Below are positions 55,281-64,000 of a stretch of DNA of 64,000 nucleotides, one piece after another (within the stretch, counting starts at the first letter, position 1; every line of letters starts with the position of its first letter). The notes below the pieces were generated by a model that made no database searches, had not been told where the DNA came from, and saw only the letters and a list, made by a program, of their open reading frames with translations. Location: positions 1,917,733 to 1,981,732 of the forward strand of contig CP012157.1 of NCBI GenBank assembly GCA_001602455.1. The letters run 5' to 3'. The translations under genes and the position numbers were made by a program. This DNA is from Betaproteobacteria bacterium UKL13-2. Its GTDB lineage: Bacteria > Pseudomonadota > Gammaproteobacteria > Burkholderiales > Usitatibacteraceae.

Positions 55281-57686
55281 ATGAGTTCTATGCCTGAAGA
55301 ATCCCAAATCCTTCCGCTTCTCCCATTGCGAGACGTTGTTGTCTTTCCGCATATGGTAATCCCGCTCTTTGTCGGGCGACCCAAGTCGATAAAGGCGCTT
55401 GAAGCCGCGATGGAGGAGGGTAAGAACGTTGTCTTGGTTGCACAGAAATCCGCAGCAAATGACGACCCTTCGCCCAAGGATCTCTACGACGTTGGTTCGG
55501 TCGCCTCTATTTTGCAGATGCTTAAATTGCCAGATGGCACGGTCAAAGTGCTGGTTGAGGGAATTCACCGGGCGCGCATCAATCATGTCTTGTCAGTCAA
55601 GGAAAACTACGAGGCTGACATCACGCCAATTCCTCAGGCTGAGGCTGACAACAATGAAGTTGAGGCAATGCGGCGGAGTTTATTCGCACAATTTGATCAG
55701 TATGTAAAGCTGAACAAAAAGATCCCGCCGGAAGTGCTAACGTCGCTTTCTGGTATTGAGAGCGCAAGCAGACTATCGGACACGATCGCAGCGCATTTGC
55801 CCCTCAAGTTAGAGCAAAAGCAGCAAATCCTTGAGAACTTCGATGTTCCTCTCCGACTCGAGCAGTTGCTCGGCTTGCTCGAGACCGAAATCGACATCCT
55901 TCAGGTCGAAAAACGCATCCGTGGTCGCGTCAAGCGCCAGATGGAAAAGTCGCAGCGTGAGTACTACCTGAACGAGCAAGTCAAGGCGATTCAAAAGGAA
56001 CTTGGCGAGACCGAAGAGGGCGCTGAGATCGACGAGTTGGAAAAGAAGATCAAAGCCGCGCACATGCCAAAGGACGCCAAGGCGAAATGCGAGGCTGAGC
56101 TAAAGAAGCTCAAGCTGATGTCGCCGATGTCAGCCGAAGCAACCGTCGTACGCAACTTTATCGATACGGTTGTGAGTCTGCCTTGGAAAAAGAAATCTAA
56201 AGTCTCTTCTGACCTTGCCAATGCTGAAAAGGTACTGAACGCAGACCACTACGGTCTTGAGAAAATCAAGGAACGCATCGTCGAGTATCTTGCGGTGCAG
56301 TCGCGTGTTGACAAACTCAAAGCCCCCATTCTGTGCCTCGTCGGCCCCCCGGGCGTTGGCAAAACATCGCTAGGGCAATCGATTGCCAAGGCAACCAATC
56401 GCAAGTTTGTGAGAATGTCTTTAGGCGGGGTGCGTGATGAGTCCGAGATTCGCGGTCATCGACGTACCTACATCGGCTCCATGCCAGGTAAGATTCTCCA
56501 GAACATGGCGAAAGTAGGCGTGCGCAATCCATTGTTCTTGCTGGATGAAGTCGACAAAATGGGGATGGACTTTCGCGGCGATCCCGCGAGCGCGTTGCTC
56601 GAAGTGCTCGATCCTGAGCAGAATCATACCTTTCAAGATCACTATGTCGAAGTCGATTTCGATTTATCCGACGTGATGTTCGTTGCAACCTCAAACTCGT
56701 TCAACATTCCGCCGGCGCTGTTGGACCGGATGGAAGTGATTCGTTTGTCCGGTTACACGGAAGACGAAAAAATTCATATCGCACGCCAGTATTTGCTGCC
56801 AAAGCAAATGAAAGCCAATGGCGTGAAAGACGAAGAGCTTGCCGTCGCAGATCAAGCGCTTCGGGACATCACCCGCTACTACACGCGTGAGGCCGGTGTG
56901 CGTGGCATGGATCGCGAAATCGCCAAGATTTGTCGCAAAGTGGTTAAGACGCAATTAACCAAGTCTAAAGAGGGTAAGTCCCACATCACAGCGAAGAGTT
57001 TGGATAAGTATCTTGGCGTTCGCCGGTATAGCTATGGAATCGCCGAAAAAACGAATCAGGTTGGTCAAGTCACAGGCTTGGCATGGACAGAGGTGGGTGG
57101 CGAGCTGTTGACAGTGGAAACCGCCGTTTTGCCTGGTAAGGGCGTGATTAAGCGTACCGGTAAGTTAGGCGATGTGATGCAGGAGTCGATCGAAGCCGCG
57201 ATCTCGGTGGTTCGTGCGCGGGCAAAATCGCTCGGCATTGCGAACGACTTCTATGAAAAAAATGACCTGCATGTACACCTCCCTGAGGGCGCAACACCGA
57301 AGGACGGACCATCAGCCGGCATTGCCATCACAACTGCGTTGGTATCGGTTCTTACGGGCATCCCCGTCCGCTGCGATGTTGCGATGACGGGCGAAATTAC
57401 ATTGCGCGGCGAGGTGCTACCGATCGGCGGCCTGAAGGAAAAACTGCTCGCAGCGGCGCGCGGTGGCATCAAGACAGTGCTGATTCCAGAAGAAAACCAA
57501 AAAGATCTTGTCGAGATTCCAACTGAAATCACACGCGATCTCAAGATCATCCCGGTACGTTGGATCGACAAAGTGCTCGAAACTGCGTTGGAGCGAAAGC
57601 CGGTTCCGCTGGTGGAGCCCGATGTACCTGCGGCCAGTCCGGTCGTTGTCGCAAAAGACGAAAAACCGGTTGTCACCAAACATTAG
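55281..57686 (+). CDS. lon: ATP-dependent protease Lon
   Basis: 801 residues from ATG 55281 with GGTGA 5 bp upstream; a GTG at 55272 is an alternative. N-terminal Lon domain ([23 protein letters not shown]), coiled-coil region, AAA+ with [18 protein letters not shown], and the C-terminal protease with Ser-Lys dyad (serine in [15 protein letters not shown], lysine in [10 protein letters not shown]). Confidence 0.98.
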   Translation: MSSMPEESQILPLLPLRDVVVFPHMVIPLFVGRPKSIKALEAAMEEGKNVVLVAQKSAANDDPSPKDLYDVGSVASILQMLKLPDGTVKVLVEGIHRARINHVLSVKENYEADITPIPQAEADNNEVEAMRRSLFAQFDQYVKLNKKIPPEVLTSLSGIESASRLSDTIAAHLPLKLEQKQQILENFDVPLRLEQLLGLLETEIDILQVEKRIRGRVKRQMEKSQREYYLNEQVKAIQKELGETEEGAEIDELEKKIKAAHMPKDAKAKCEAELKKLKLMSPMSAEATVVRNFIDTVVSLPWKKKSKVSSDLANAEKVLNADHYGLEKIKERIVEYLAVQSRVDKLKAPILCLVGPPGVGKTSLGQSIAKATNRKFVRMSLGGVRDESEIRGHRRTYIGSMPGKILQNMAKVGVRNPLFLLDEVDKMGMDFRGDPASALLEVLDPEQNHTFQDHYVEVDFDLSDVMFVATSNSFNIPPALLDRMEVIRLSGYTEDEKIHIARQYLLPKQMKANGVKDEELAVADQALRDITRYYTREAGVRGMDREIAKICRKVVKTQLTKSKEGKSHITAKSLDKYLGVRRYSYGIAEKTNQVGQVTGLAWTEVGGELLTVETAVLPGKGVIKRTGKLGDVMQESIEAAISVVRARAKSLGIANDFYEKNDLHVHLPEGATPKDGPSAGIAITTALVSVLTGIPVRCDVAMTGEITLRGEVLPIGGLKEKLLAAARGGIKTVLIPEENQKDLVEIPTEITRDLKIIPVRWIDKVLETALERKPVPLVEPDVPAASPVVVAKDEKPVVTKH

Positions 57687-57774
57687 TGATGTTGCTCTTG
57701 GGGCTCGAGGGGCAAAAGAGGGGGCAAAAAACAGCACGAAGCATACATAGCCAATATGGTTAGGCGGGTTTTCC

Positions 57775-57804
57775 TTGACACTCGACCTCTCAAAAAGCTA
57801 TAAA
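57775..57804 (+). promoter_or_regulatory. sigma70-type promoter upstream of hupB
   Basis: TTGACA (57775-57780), 18-bp spacer, TATAAA (57799-57804). It is about 170 bp upstream of the hupB start, so the mRNA would have a long leader containing a small dyad (TGCGC near 57808 and 57820). Confidence 0.65.
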
Positions 57805-57972
57805 GTGCGCTTCACTTCTGCGCAGCGAAATGTTGTGAGCGGAGTGACAGTCATCGATTGCCGGGGCGCACACTTGAAGCCGCCGGCGTTAAAAAATAAT
57901 TTCTGAATACTACTGCGCTAGGTGAGGGTTTCACCGACCATCCGCGCAATCTATCCACTGGAGAGGTTTACT

Positions 57973-58245
57973 TTGAATAAGACCGAGATGATCGAGACGG
58001 TGTCCAACACCGCTGATATTTCTAAAGCCGCTGCTGGGCGCGCCGTAGAGGCGATGATTGGTGCTGTGCGAACGTCTCTGAAAAAGGGCCAGATGGTTAC
58101 CATCGTCGGTTTCGGCACCTTTTACGTTGGCAAGCGCGCCGCACGAAGTGGTCGCAATCCTCGCACGGGCGCCGCGATCAAGATCAAAGCCGCCAAGGTT
58201 CCAAAGTTTAGGGCTGGAAAAGCGCTGAAAGATGCGCTAAACTAG
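57973..58245 (+). CDS. hupB: DNA-binding protein HU-beta
   Basis: 90 residues starting at the TTG 57973 ([20 protein letters not shown] in function, with TTG read as Met); GAGAGG lies 6 bp upstream. Longer in-frame starts add unconserved residues. Contains [21 protein letters not shown], the DNA-bending arm region. Nucleoid protein downstream of lon, as in many betaproteobacteria. Confidence 0.97.
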   Translation: MNKTEMIETVSNTADISKAAAGRAVEAMIGAVRTSLKKGQMVTIVGFGTFYVGKRAARSGRNPRTGAAIKIKAAKVPKFRAGKALKDALN

Positions 58246-58256
58246 CGGACTTTGCA

Positions 58257-58332
58257 GGGTGCTTAGCTCAGTTGGTAGAGCGTCGCCCTTACAAGGCGAA
58301 TGTCGGGGGTTCGAGCCCCTCAGCACCCACCA
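58257..58332 (+). tRNA. tRNA-Val (anticodon UAC)
   Basis: 76 nt with encoded CCA. Acceptor GGGTGCT paired with AGCACCC; anticodon loop CTTACAA; GGGTTCGAGCCCC T-arm. It starts 12 bp after hupB. Confidence 0.97.
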
Positions 58333-58374
58333 GTCGTTCTGGAGTTGCTGTGCTCTTGGCGGAGCGCATCGTAT

Positions 58375-58451
58375 GGAGTGGTAGTTCAGTTGGTTAGAAT
58401 ACCGGCCTGTCACGCCGGGGGTCGCGGGTTCGAGTCCCGTCCACTCCGCCA
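58375..58451 (+). tRNA. tRNA-Asp (anticodon GUC)
   Basis: 77 nt with encoded CCA. Acceptor GGAGTGG paired with CCACTCC; anticodon loop CTGTCAC; GGGTTCGAGTCCC T-arm. 42 bp after tRNA-Val, probably in one transcript. Confidence 0.97.
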
Positions 58452-58455
58452 ACGC

Positions 58456-58487
58456 AAAGGGCAGACCTTCTGGGCTGCCCTTTTTTA
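58456..58487 (+). terminator. rho-independent terminator after the tRNA genes
   Basis: AAAGGGCAG, loop, CTGCCC followed by six T residues. It lies between tRNA-Asp and ppiD. Confidence 0.9.
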
Positions 58488-58551
58488 TTGTTGTCGTTGA
58501 TTGACGTATTCACCTCGACAGTTCCCTGTACCCCTCATAAGAAACTCGCCC

Positions 58552-60456
58552 ATGTTAGAAGCCATTCGTACCGCCGCCCAAACTTGGATTGCCAAGGTTA
58601 TCCTCGTGCTAATCTCGATTCCATTTGCGTTGTGGGGTGTTGAGTCTTACATCCGAACTTCGCCGGGAACGAATACGATTGCAACTGCTGGTGGTGACAA
58701 AATAAGCAGCCAGGAATTTGATAACGCGATGAAGGCTCAACTGGACCAGTTACGGCAACGATTCGGCGGTCAGGTGGATGTCTCAGTGATGGATAACCCA
58801 GAGATGCGCAAAGGTGTCTTGGACCAGTTAATTGACCAGCGCGTGTTAGACAAAACGACGCGCAGTGGAATGATGGCAGTGGGGGACGCACGTCTGCGTG
58901 ATCTGATCATTGCCAATACCAATTTTCAAGATAACGGACAATTTTCGCCCGCGCTGTACGAGCGCCTGCTCAAGGCGCAGGGCTACACAGCGGCGTCTTT
59001 TGAAGCGGCCATTCGTCAGGACACGCAGCGCCAACAGTTTCTCGATAGCCTGACCAATACGGCGATCATCGCCAAGAGTAGCGTGAACAGCTATATCCAA
59101 GCAAACGAGCAATCGCGTGAAGTCGCCGTTGTGTTTGTCTCCCCAGCAACTTTCTTGTCGAAGGTGAACGTCACTCCGGAGCAGGCTCAAGCTTTCTACG
59201 AAAAAAACCAAGCCGAATTCACGACCCCTGAACAGGTACGCGCGGAGTACATTGAGCTTTCAATTGATGCATTGGCACCCGCGATCACGGTCTCACCGGA
59301 CGAAGTGAAGACGTTTTACGAAGCCAACAAAACACGCTATGTCACCAAGGAAGAGCGCAAGGCGTCACATATTTTGATCAGTGTCGCCAAAGACGCTAAG
59401 GACGCGGACAAAAAAGCCGCCGAAGCAAAGGCCAACCAGTTGTTCGCGCAGTTACAGAAAAATCCGAAAGATTTTGCCGACCTCGCGAAGAAAAATTCTC
59501 AAGACCCGGGTTCAGCCGCCAATGGGGGCGATCTGGGGTTCTTCGGGCGCGGCATGATGGTGCCGCCATTTGATAAAGCGGCGTTCGAAGGTAAGAAAGA
59601 CGAATTGATCGGCCCAGTCCAAACTGACTTCGGTTATCACATCATTCGTGTCACAGATATCAAGCCAGAGAAGGGCAAGTCGCTCGCCGACGCGACCCCC
59701 GAAATTGAAGGCGAACTGAAAAAACAGAAGGCCTCGCGCAAATTTGCCGAACTTGCGGAGAAGTTTTCAAACGCTGCCTTTGAGCAGTCGTCATCGCTGA
59801 AGGCTGCGGCGGAGGTCACGGGCTTGCCGATCAAACAATCATCCTTCTTTGCCAAGGGGCAGGCGTTCCAGCCGCCATTCAATAACGCGAAGCTATCGAC
59901 AGCACTTTTTTCTGATGAGGTGCTGAAGAACAAGCGCAACACGGAAGCCATTGAAATTGGCGCAAGCACATTGGTCGTCGCGCGGGTATTGGAGGCCAAG
60001 CCGGCAGTCCTCAAGCCATTGGCGGAGCTGCAAGCTGGTTTGATTCAGCGCCTTGCTCGCGAAGAGGCAGTGAAACTTGCAAAGCAAGACGGAGAAGCAA
60101 CCCTAGCCGCGTTGAAGGCAGGAAAGGAAGAAACAACTTTCCCTGCGCTTGTGGCCATTAGCAAGGCGAAACCTGCCGGCCTCACCCCGGGTGTCGTCGA
60201 GGCGGCGATGCGCGCAAACACAAAGAGTCTTCCCGCCTATGTCGGCTACGCAGAACCCAATGGCACCTACACCGTGATCAAGGTGGCGAAAGTGGTCGAT
60301 GCGGTCGCGCCTGATGACGCGAAGCTGTCCACAACACGTCAAAGGCTCCAGCAGACGCTGGGGCAAAAGGAGCTTGTGTCGGTTATCGCGCAACTCCGCA
60401 GCGACGTGGGCGTCTCAATTTCCCCCGGTGCGACTGACAAGAAAGCCGACAAGTAA
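58552..60456 (+). CDS. ppiD: periplasmic peptidyl-prolyl isomerase/chaperone PpiD
   Basis: 634 residues from ATG 58552. N-terminal membrane anchor (about 13-33, WIAKVILVLISIPFALWG), SurA-like N-domain, parvulin domain at about 270-365 with RKASHILISVAKDAKDADKK and GDLGFFGRGMMVPPFDKAAF, and a C-terminal parvulin-like remnant. Helps fold outer-membrane proteins. A 30-bp gap precedes the converging SDR remnant. Confidence 0.95.
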   Translation: MLEAIRTAAQTWIAKVILVLISIPFALWGVESYIRTSPGTNTIATAGGDKISSQEFDNAMKAQLDQLRQRFGGQVDVSVMDNPEMRKGVLDQLIDQRVLDKTTRSGMMAVGDARLRDLIIANTNFQDNGQFSPALYERLLKAQGYTAASFEAAIRQDTQRQQFLDSLTNTAIIAKSSVNSYIQANEQSREVAVVFVSPATFLSKVNVTPEQAQAFYEKNQAEFTTPEQVRAEYIELSIDALAPAITVSPDEVKTFYEANKTRYVTKEERKASHILISVAKDAKDADKKAAEAKANQLFAQLQKNPKDFADLAKKNSQDPGSAANGGDLGFFGRGMMVPPFDKAAFEGKKDELIGPVQTDFGYHIIRVTDIKPEKGKSLADATPEIEGELKKQKASRKFAELAEKFSNAAFEQSSSLKAAAEVTGLPIKQSSFFAKGQAFQPPFNNAKLSTALFSDEVLKNKRNTEAIEIGASTLVVARVLEAKPAVLKPLAELQAGLIQRLAREEAVKLAKQDGEATLAALKAGKEETTFPALVAISKAKPAGLTPGVVEAAMRANTKSLPAYVGYAEPNGTYTVIKVAKVVDAVAPDDAKLSTTRQRLQQTLGQKELVSVIAQLRSDVGVSISPGATDKKADK

Positions 60457-60485
60457 AGAAAGGGGCAGCGCCCTTTGGTCTGCGC

Positions 60486-60763
60486 CTAAGCGGGCGTCTG
60501 CCGTTGTAGGGCAGAGACGTCAGGCCGCACTGATTCCTTCATGCCGAAGGGGTCGCGTGGATTGGTCTGGTTCGCAATGTCATCAAGGCGCATTTGCACA
60601 GTCGCCATGATCTTTGGGTGAGTAATGATGTAAAAGCGTTGGGCGCGAATGGCCTCGAAGGTGATACGTGAGACATCCGCCGCCGTCAACTTGCCCGACG
60701 AAACCGCCTTGTGGGTCATCGATTGCGCGAGTTTCATCGACGCGGTCGGACTTTCGTCATTCA
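60486..60763 (-). pseudogene. SDR gene, 3' part (split by insertion sequence)
   Basis: C-terminal part of the SDR whose 5' part is at 62408-63074. Reads NDESPTASMKLAQSM, then a helical tail including ITFEAIRAQRFYIITHPKIM, typical of SDR C-termini. Removing the insertion and one 5-bp target repeat joins the halves in frame as SDL-LNDESP. Confidence 0.93.
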
Positions 60764-62412
60764 ATAAACCTATTTCCGGCAGTTGACATTGCGTAAACCG
60801 GCTTCAAGCTAGACTGTACGCCAGTTTCAATGGATTTATTGGAGTCACCAAATGGGTGAAGCAAAAAGGCGTCAACTTGCTGTCCAAACGCAGGCACTGG
60901 AGGCCATGGTGGTGGATACGCCGGGCGGGCGAATTCATGTGAAGTGGGACCATGGTGCCAGCGCCACACCGAATGCACAGTTGACCTTCTTCTCCGAGTT
61001 CTTGGCCACCACGGGTGTGTACAGCTCCTGGGTCGATAGCTGCCCATTGAGCTACACAAGCCCCAATGCACCCAGCAAACAGGATATCTTGGGCACATGG
61101 CTGCTGGCGATACTGGCAGGGCACAACCGCTACGCCCATATCACCGGGCTGCGCGGCGACGCGGTGAGCCCGCAGATTCTGGGGATGAAGAAAATCATCA
61201 GCGAAGACGCGCTGCGACGCGCACTGTCGCGTATGAGCGCCGAGCAAAGCCAGGCCTGGCTTGCCCCCCAGCTCATGGGTAGTGTGCAAGCGGCACTGAG
61301 CACCCCTTGGATCCTGGATATCGACACCACCATCAAGCCGATGTTCGGAAAACAAAGCGGAGCTGAGGTCAGCTACAACCCACACAAACCCGGTCGCCCG
61401 AGCCACGCACTGCACACATACTGGGTTGGCAACCTGCGCCTGGTGCTGGACGTTGTCGTCTGCCCCGGCAAAGAGCACAGCGCGGCCAAAGCGCGGCCTG
61501 GTCTGATCGGCGTACTGGAAAAGCTCACGCCCCAGCAGCGTCCGGCCTTGGTCCGAGGCGACTGCGGCTTTGGCAACGAACCCTTTATCGCCGAGCTGGA
61601 GGAGCGAGACCAGCCCTACCTGTTCAAGCTGCGTCAAACTGTGGGTGTCAAGAAATTATTGGCACGCCAATTCGCGCGTGATGACTGGAGTACACCCGGC
61701 CCCAGCGAGCAAGGCTGGAGCGCAGTCGAAGATACCCTCAAACTCTCGGGCTGGGACAAATCACGTCGGGTAGTGATCTTGCGGCGTGCCGTCAAAGCCG
61801 ATTTGGCGCTGAGTCGAAAGACCAAGAACGAGCCGGGCGAGCAGATTGAGTTGCTGATGCCGGACAAGGATGTTCAGGTTTGGGAATACGCGGTGCTGGT
61901 GACAAACAGCGCCTACGCACTGGACGCGTTCGGTCAACTCTATCGGGACCGGGCTGACTGCGAGAACGGATTTGACGAGCTCAAAAATCAGTGGGGATGG
62001 GGTGGCTTCACGACCCAGGACATTGAGCGCTGCCAGACCAGTGCTCGCGCTGTAGCGCTGGTGTACAACTGGTGGTCCTGGTATTGCCGGGCGGCCAAGC
62101 CGGGTGCACGCATGGAAGCCATAACCAGCCGAGCGTTATTGCTTGCCAGTGTGGGGCGCGCTGTCAAACATGCGGGACAGACAACGCTGTATCTGACACC
62201 CATGCATGCTGCCAAGGACAAGTTGCTCGCGCTCATTGCCAACATTCGTGCGGCTTTAGGTCATGTCAGGGATATTGCGGAGCAGTTGCCTTTTACGGAT
62301 CGATGGAAGACATTTCTGGACTACGTAGTGGCCAAAATCACGCGCCCACTGCCACCTTGGCTACCGTCAGCCCAACTTACAGCGGCAGGGTAACTGCCGG
62401 ATTTAGGATAAA
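60764..62412. mobile_element. IS1380-family insertion sequence with 5-bp target duplication
   Basis: The element spans 60769-62407 (1639 bp). Terminal inverted repeats CCTATTTCCGGCAGTT and CCTAAATCCGGCAGTT. The target duplication ATAAA is at 60764-60768 and 62408-62412. One transposase gene fills it. Clean excision would restore the SDR gene, so the insertion is recent. Confidence 0.95.
60852..62393 (+). CDS. IS1380-family transposase
   Basis: 513 residues. DDE triad context: ILDIDTTIKPM, VRGDCGFGNEPF, and YRDRADCENGFDELKNQWGW, which matches the IS1380 family. N-terminal HTH-like region includes ISEDALRRALSRM. No frameshift or stop, so probably active. A deleted relative without this gene lies at 27284-27429. 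Confidence 0.95.
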   Translation: MGEAKRRQLAVQTQALEAMVVDTPGGRIHVKWDHGASATPNAQLTFFSEFLATTGVYSSWVDSCPLSYTSPNAPSKQDILGTWLLAILAGHNRYAHITGLRGDAVSPQILGMKKIISEDALRRALSRMSAEQSQAWLAPQLMGSVQAALSTPWILDIDTTIKPMFGKQSGAEVSYNPHKPGRPSHALHTYWVGNLRLVLDVVVCPGKEHSAAKARPGLIGVLEKLTPQQRPALVRGDCGFGNEPFIAELEERDQPYLFKLRQTVGVKKLLARQFARDDWSTPGPSEQGWSAVEDTLKLSGWDKSRRVVILRRAVKADLALSRKTKNEPGEQIELLMPDKDVQVWEYAVLVTNSAYALDAFGQLYRDRADCENGFDELKNQWGWGGFTTQDIERCQTSARAVALVYNWWSWYCRAAKPGARMEAITSRALLLASVGRAVKHAGQTTLYLTPMHAAKDKLLALIANIRAALGHVRDIAEQLPFTDRWKTFLDYVVAKITRPLPPWLPSAQLTAAG

Positions 62413-63074
62413 TCCGATGGCCGCGCACGGTGTGATTGGCTGATGCCCGTCGGCACAAATGCCGGGCACAACACGCTGCAATCAAGTTGGCGTCGCCGAC
62501 CCTCCGCGCGGTCTTGCTCGTGAGCCTGTACGGCATCCAAGTCATGGTAAAGCGTTTCTGAAAGTGCCACCACCGCGTGCTTGGAAACATTGTACGCGCC
62601 CATGAGTTGTGGTGACAACAGACCCGCCATCGAGGCGGTGTTGACGATGTGGCCTTCGTAGCCGGGATCTGCTTTGGCTTGTTCCAGCATGAGCGGCGTG
62701 AACACTCTGACGCCGTGGATTACGCCCCAAACGTTTACACCCAGCACCCATTCCCAGTCCTTGATGGTGTTCTCCCACACCAACCCGCCGGAGCCAACGC
62801 CGGCGTTGTTGAACAGCAGATTAACGCCGCCAAAGGATGACATGGCCAGTGCGGCGAGCGATTCAACATCCGCCGCCTTGCTGACATCACACACCGCGGT
62901 AACTGCCGTCGCACCTTTCGCCTCGACCATCTTTTGGGTCTCATCGAGCGGCTCCAGTTGAATGTCGGCGAGCACCAATCGCATACCCAGTTCAGCCGCA
63001 GTCAAGGCAAACTCGCGACCAAAGCCCGACCCCGCACCGGTGATGACCGCGACACGGCTTGAAAACACTTGCAT
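62408..63074 (-). pseudogene. SDR gene, 5' part (split by insertion sequence)
   Basis: Starts at ATG 63074 (a TTG lies 12 bp earlier). Rossmann motif AVITGAGSGFGREFA, NNAGVGSGGLVWENT, catalytic YNVSKHA, then a C-terminal part ending at RARPSDL where the insertion breaks it. The rejoined gene would be 314 residues. Located behind fabI on the same strand. Confidence 0.93.
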
Positions 63075-63091
63075 AGAAGAACCCAATCTCT

Positions 63092-63304
63092 AATAGGGAC
63101 GGGTACTTTCAGCCAAAAGTGACTGGAAAGCCCCGCCAATCAAGGAGTTTGCAAAAAAGGGGGACGGTTTCTCGAAACCGTCGCGAGCGGGCGAAGTTCG
63201 TGCCGACGGGTTTGGCAAACACGGGACACGTACCCAGTGTACGGCGAGCACCGCTGGCGCGAAACTCGCCCACGCAGCAGGTTTATAGAAGTTCCCAAAA
63301 CTAG
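63092..63304. repeat. dispersed repeat, copy 3 (long form) with hairpin-like part
   Basis: The long core (GGGTTTGGCAAACACGGGAC, GTACCCAGTGTACGGCGAGC, CGCAGCAGGTTTATAGAAG) is nearly identical to the minus strand of copy 1 at 3.4 kb. The right end is ACTAG at 63300-63304, and the TAG stop codon of fabI is part of that CTAG. The left end has a weaker hairpin (CTTTCAG/CTGGAAAG). It separates fabI from the SDR gene. Confidence 0.85.
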
Positions 63305-64000
63305 TGCGGCATTCCGGCGACGACGGTGTTGAACCCCGCATCGACGTATGTGACCTCGCCCGTGATGCCGCTGGCCAAGTCGCTCATCAGAAACGCGGCG
63401 ACGTTGCCGACTTCTTCTTGGGTCACACCGCGCCGAAGCGGCGCGTGCTCTTCAAAGAATCCGAGCATCTCGCGGAACCCCGCGATTCCAGCCGCGGCGA
63501 GTGTCTTGATCGGCCCGGCCGAGATGGCGTTGGCACGAATACCGCGCGGCCCAAGGCTGGCGGCGAGGTAACGGGTGACGGCCTCAAGGCTCGCTTTGGC
63601 CGTGCCCATGGTGTTGTAGTTCGGCACCACACGCTCAGCGCCCAAATATGAGAGTGTGAGCAGCGCCGCCGTCGGGTTCATCATTGGCAGTGCGGCTTTG
63701 GCCATCGCCGCATAGCTATAGCTGGAGATGTCGTGCGCCATACGAAAACTCTCGCGCGAGAGACCGTCCAAAAAGTCGCCCATGATGGCTTCCTTCGGCG
63801 CGAATGCAATGGCGTGGACGAAGCCATCGAAGGTTCCCCATTCGGCCTTCAGGCTGTCAAAACACGCTGCAATTTCGTCGTCGCGTGTGACATCACAGGG
63901 CAGCACAATGTTGCCGCCGAAATCTGGCACCAGCTTATGTACTCGATCTTTGATGCCATCCCCGGCGTAGGTAAAGGCCAATTCAGCACCTTCGCGATGC
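63301..64000 (-). CDS. fabI: enoyl-[acyl-carrier-protein] reductase, NADH type (5' end beyond window)
   Basis: Reduces enoyl-ACP in fatty-acid elongation. The visible 232 codons start at REGAELAFTYAGDG. Catalytic tyrosine and lysine are in YNTMGTAKASLE and the upstream Tyr in DISSYSYAAM; RGIRANAISAGPIKTLAAAGI follows. N-terminal Rossmann motif is off the window. The TAG stop lies in the end of the repeat element. Confidence 0.96.
   Translation of the reverse strand, partial: HREGAELAFTYAGDGIKDRVHKLVPDFGGNIVLPCDVTRDDEIAACFDSLKAEWGTFDGFVHAIAFAPKEAIMGDFLDGLSRESFRMAHDISSYSYAAMAKAALPMMNPTAALLTLSYLGAERVVPNYNTMGTAKASLEAVTRYLAASLGPRGIRANAISAGPIKTLAAAGIAGFREMLGFFEEHAPLRRGVTQEEVGNVAAFLMSDLASGITGEVTYVDAGFNTVVAGMPH

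Overview
The window looks like chromosomal DNA of a betaproteobacterium, most likely Burkholderiales or a close relative. The evidence is gene order and gene content. The run tRNA-Leu, tig, clpP, clpX, lon, hupB, tRNA-Val, tRNA-Asp, ppiD, fabI is a typical betaproteobacterial arrangement, a Bug-type (TctC) solute receptor is present, and aspC and uvrB lie divergently close together. No species can be named from the sequence alone.

Layout. 1-9.5 kb: partial NAD-glutamate dehydrogenase, an aspartate aminotransferase, a TraB/GumN-like protein, uvrB with a coupled low-molecular-weight tyrosine phosphatase, and a MarC membrane protein. 9.6-17.9 kb: a Bug receptor with a serine-glyoxylate-type aminotransferase, divergent from a large FAD/Fe-S 2-hydroxyacid dehydrogenase; then hflX, a short asparaginase-like protein and a GST. 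17.9-27.3 kb: two divergent Crp/Fnr paralogues, a yqjD-yqjE-yqjK membrane operon, oligopeptidase A, tandem repeats, a malonate gene set (reduced carboxyltransferase beta and gamma subunits plus malonyl-CoA synthetase), and a DUF1178 protein.

27.3-42.8 kb is an accessory island that is visibly richer in G+C than its flanks. It starts with a 146-bp internally deleted derivative of the IS1380-family element whose full copy lies at 60.8-62.4 kb. It carries a MaoC-like protein and a tight operon of porin-like protein, PstS-like binding protein, SpoIIE-type phosphatase/anti-sigma kinase, STAS antagonist and Na/Pi-type transporter. Nested IS5/IS3 remains follow. Next comes a compact serine-recombinase operon, divergent from a fused HTH-ImmA/IrrE protein with a PIN-like partner. 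The right edge cuts a gene of its own and a CobW-family GTPase gene. 43-51.5 kb: TonB receptor, PAP2-like lipoprotein, LrgAB, an SDR and the hopanoid precursor genes hpnE-hpnD-hpnC. 51.6-64 kb: the tig-clpPX-lon-hupB-ppiD core, with an SDR gene between ppiD and fabI split by the IS1380-family element.

Three copies of a dispersed repeat (3.4, 16.5 and 63.1 kb) carry CTAG ends and a hairpin module. Each sits on or within a few bases of the stop codon of the neighbouring gene. The features most worth follow-up are this repeat family, the phosphate-themed partner-switching operon, the malonate gene set without an acyl-carrier subunit, and the recombinase/ImmA/PIN module.
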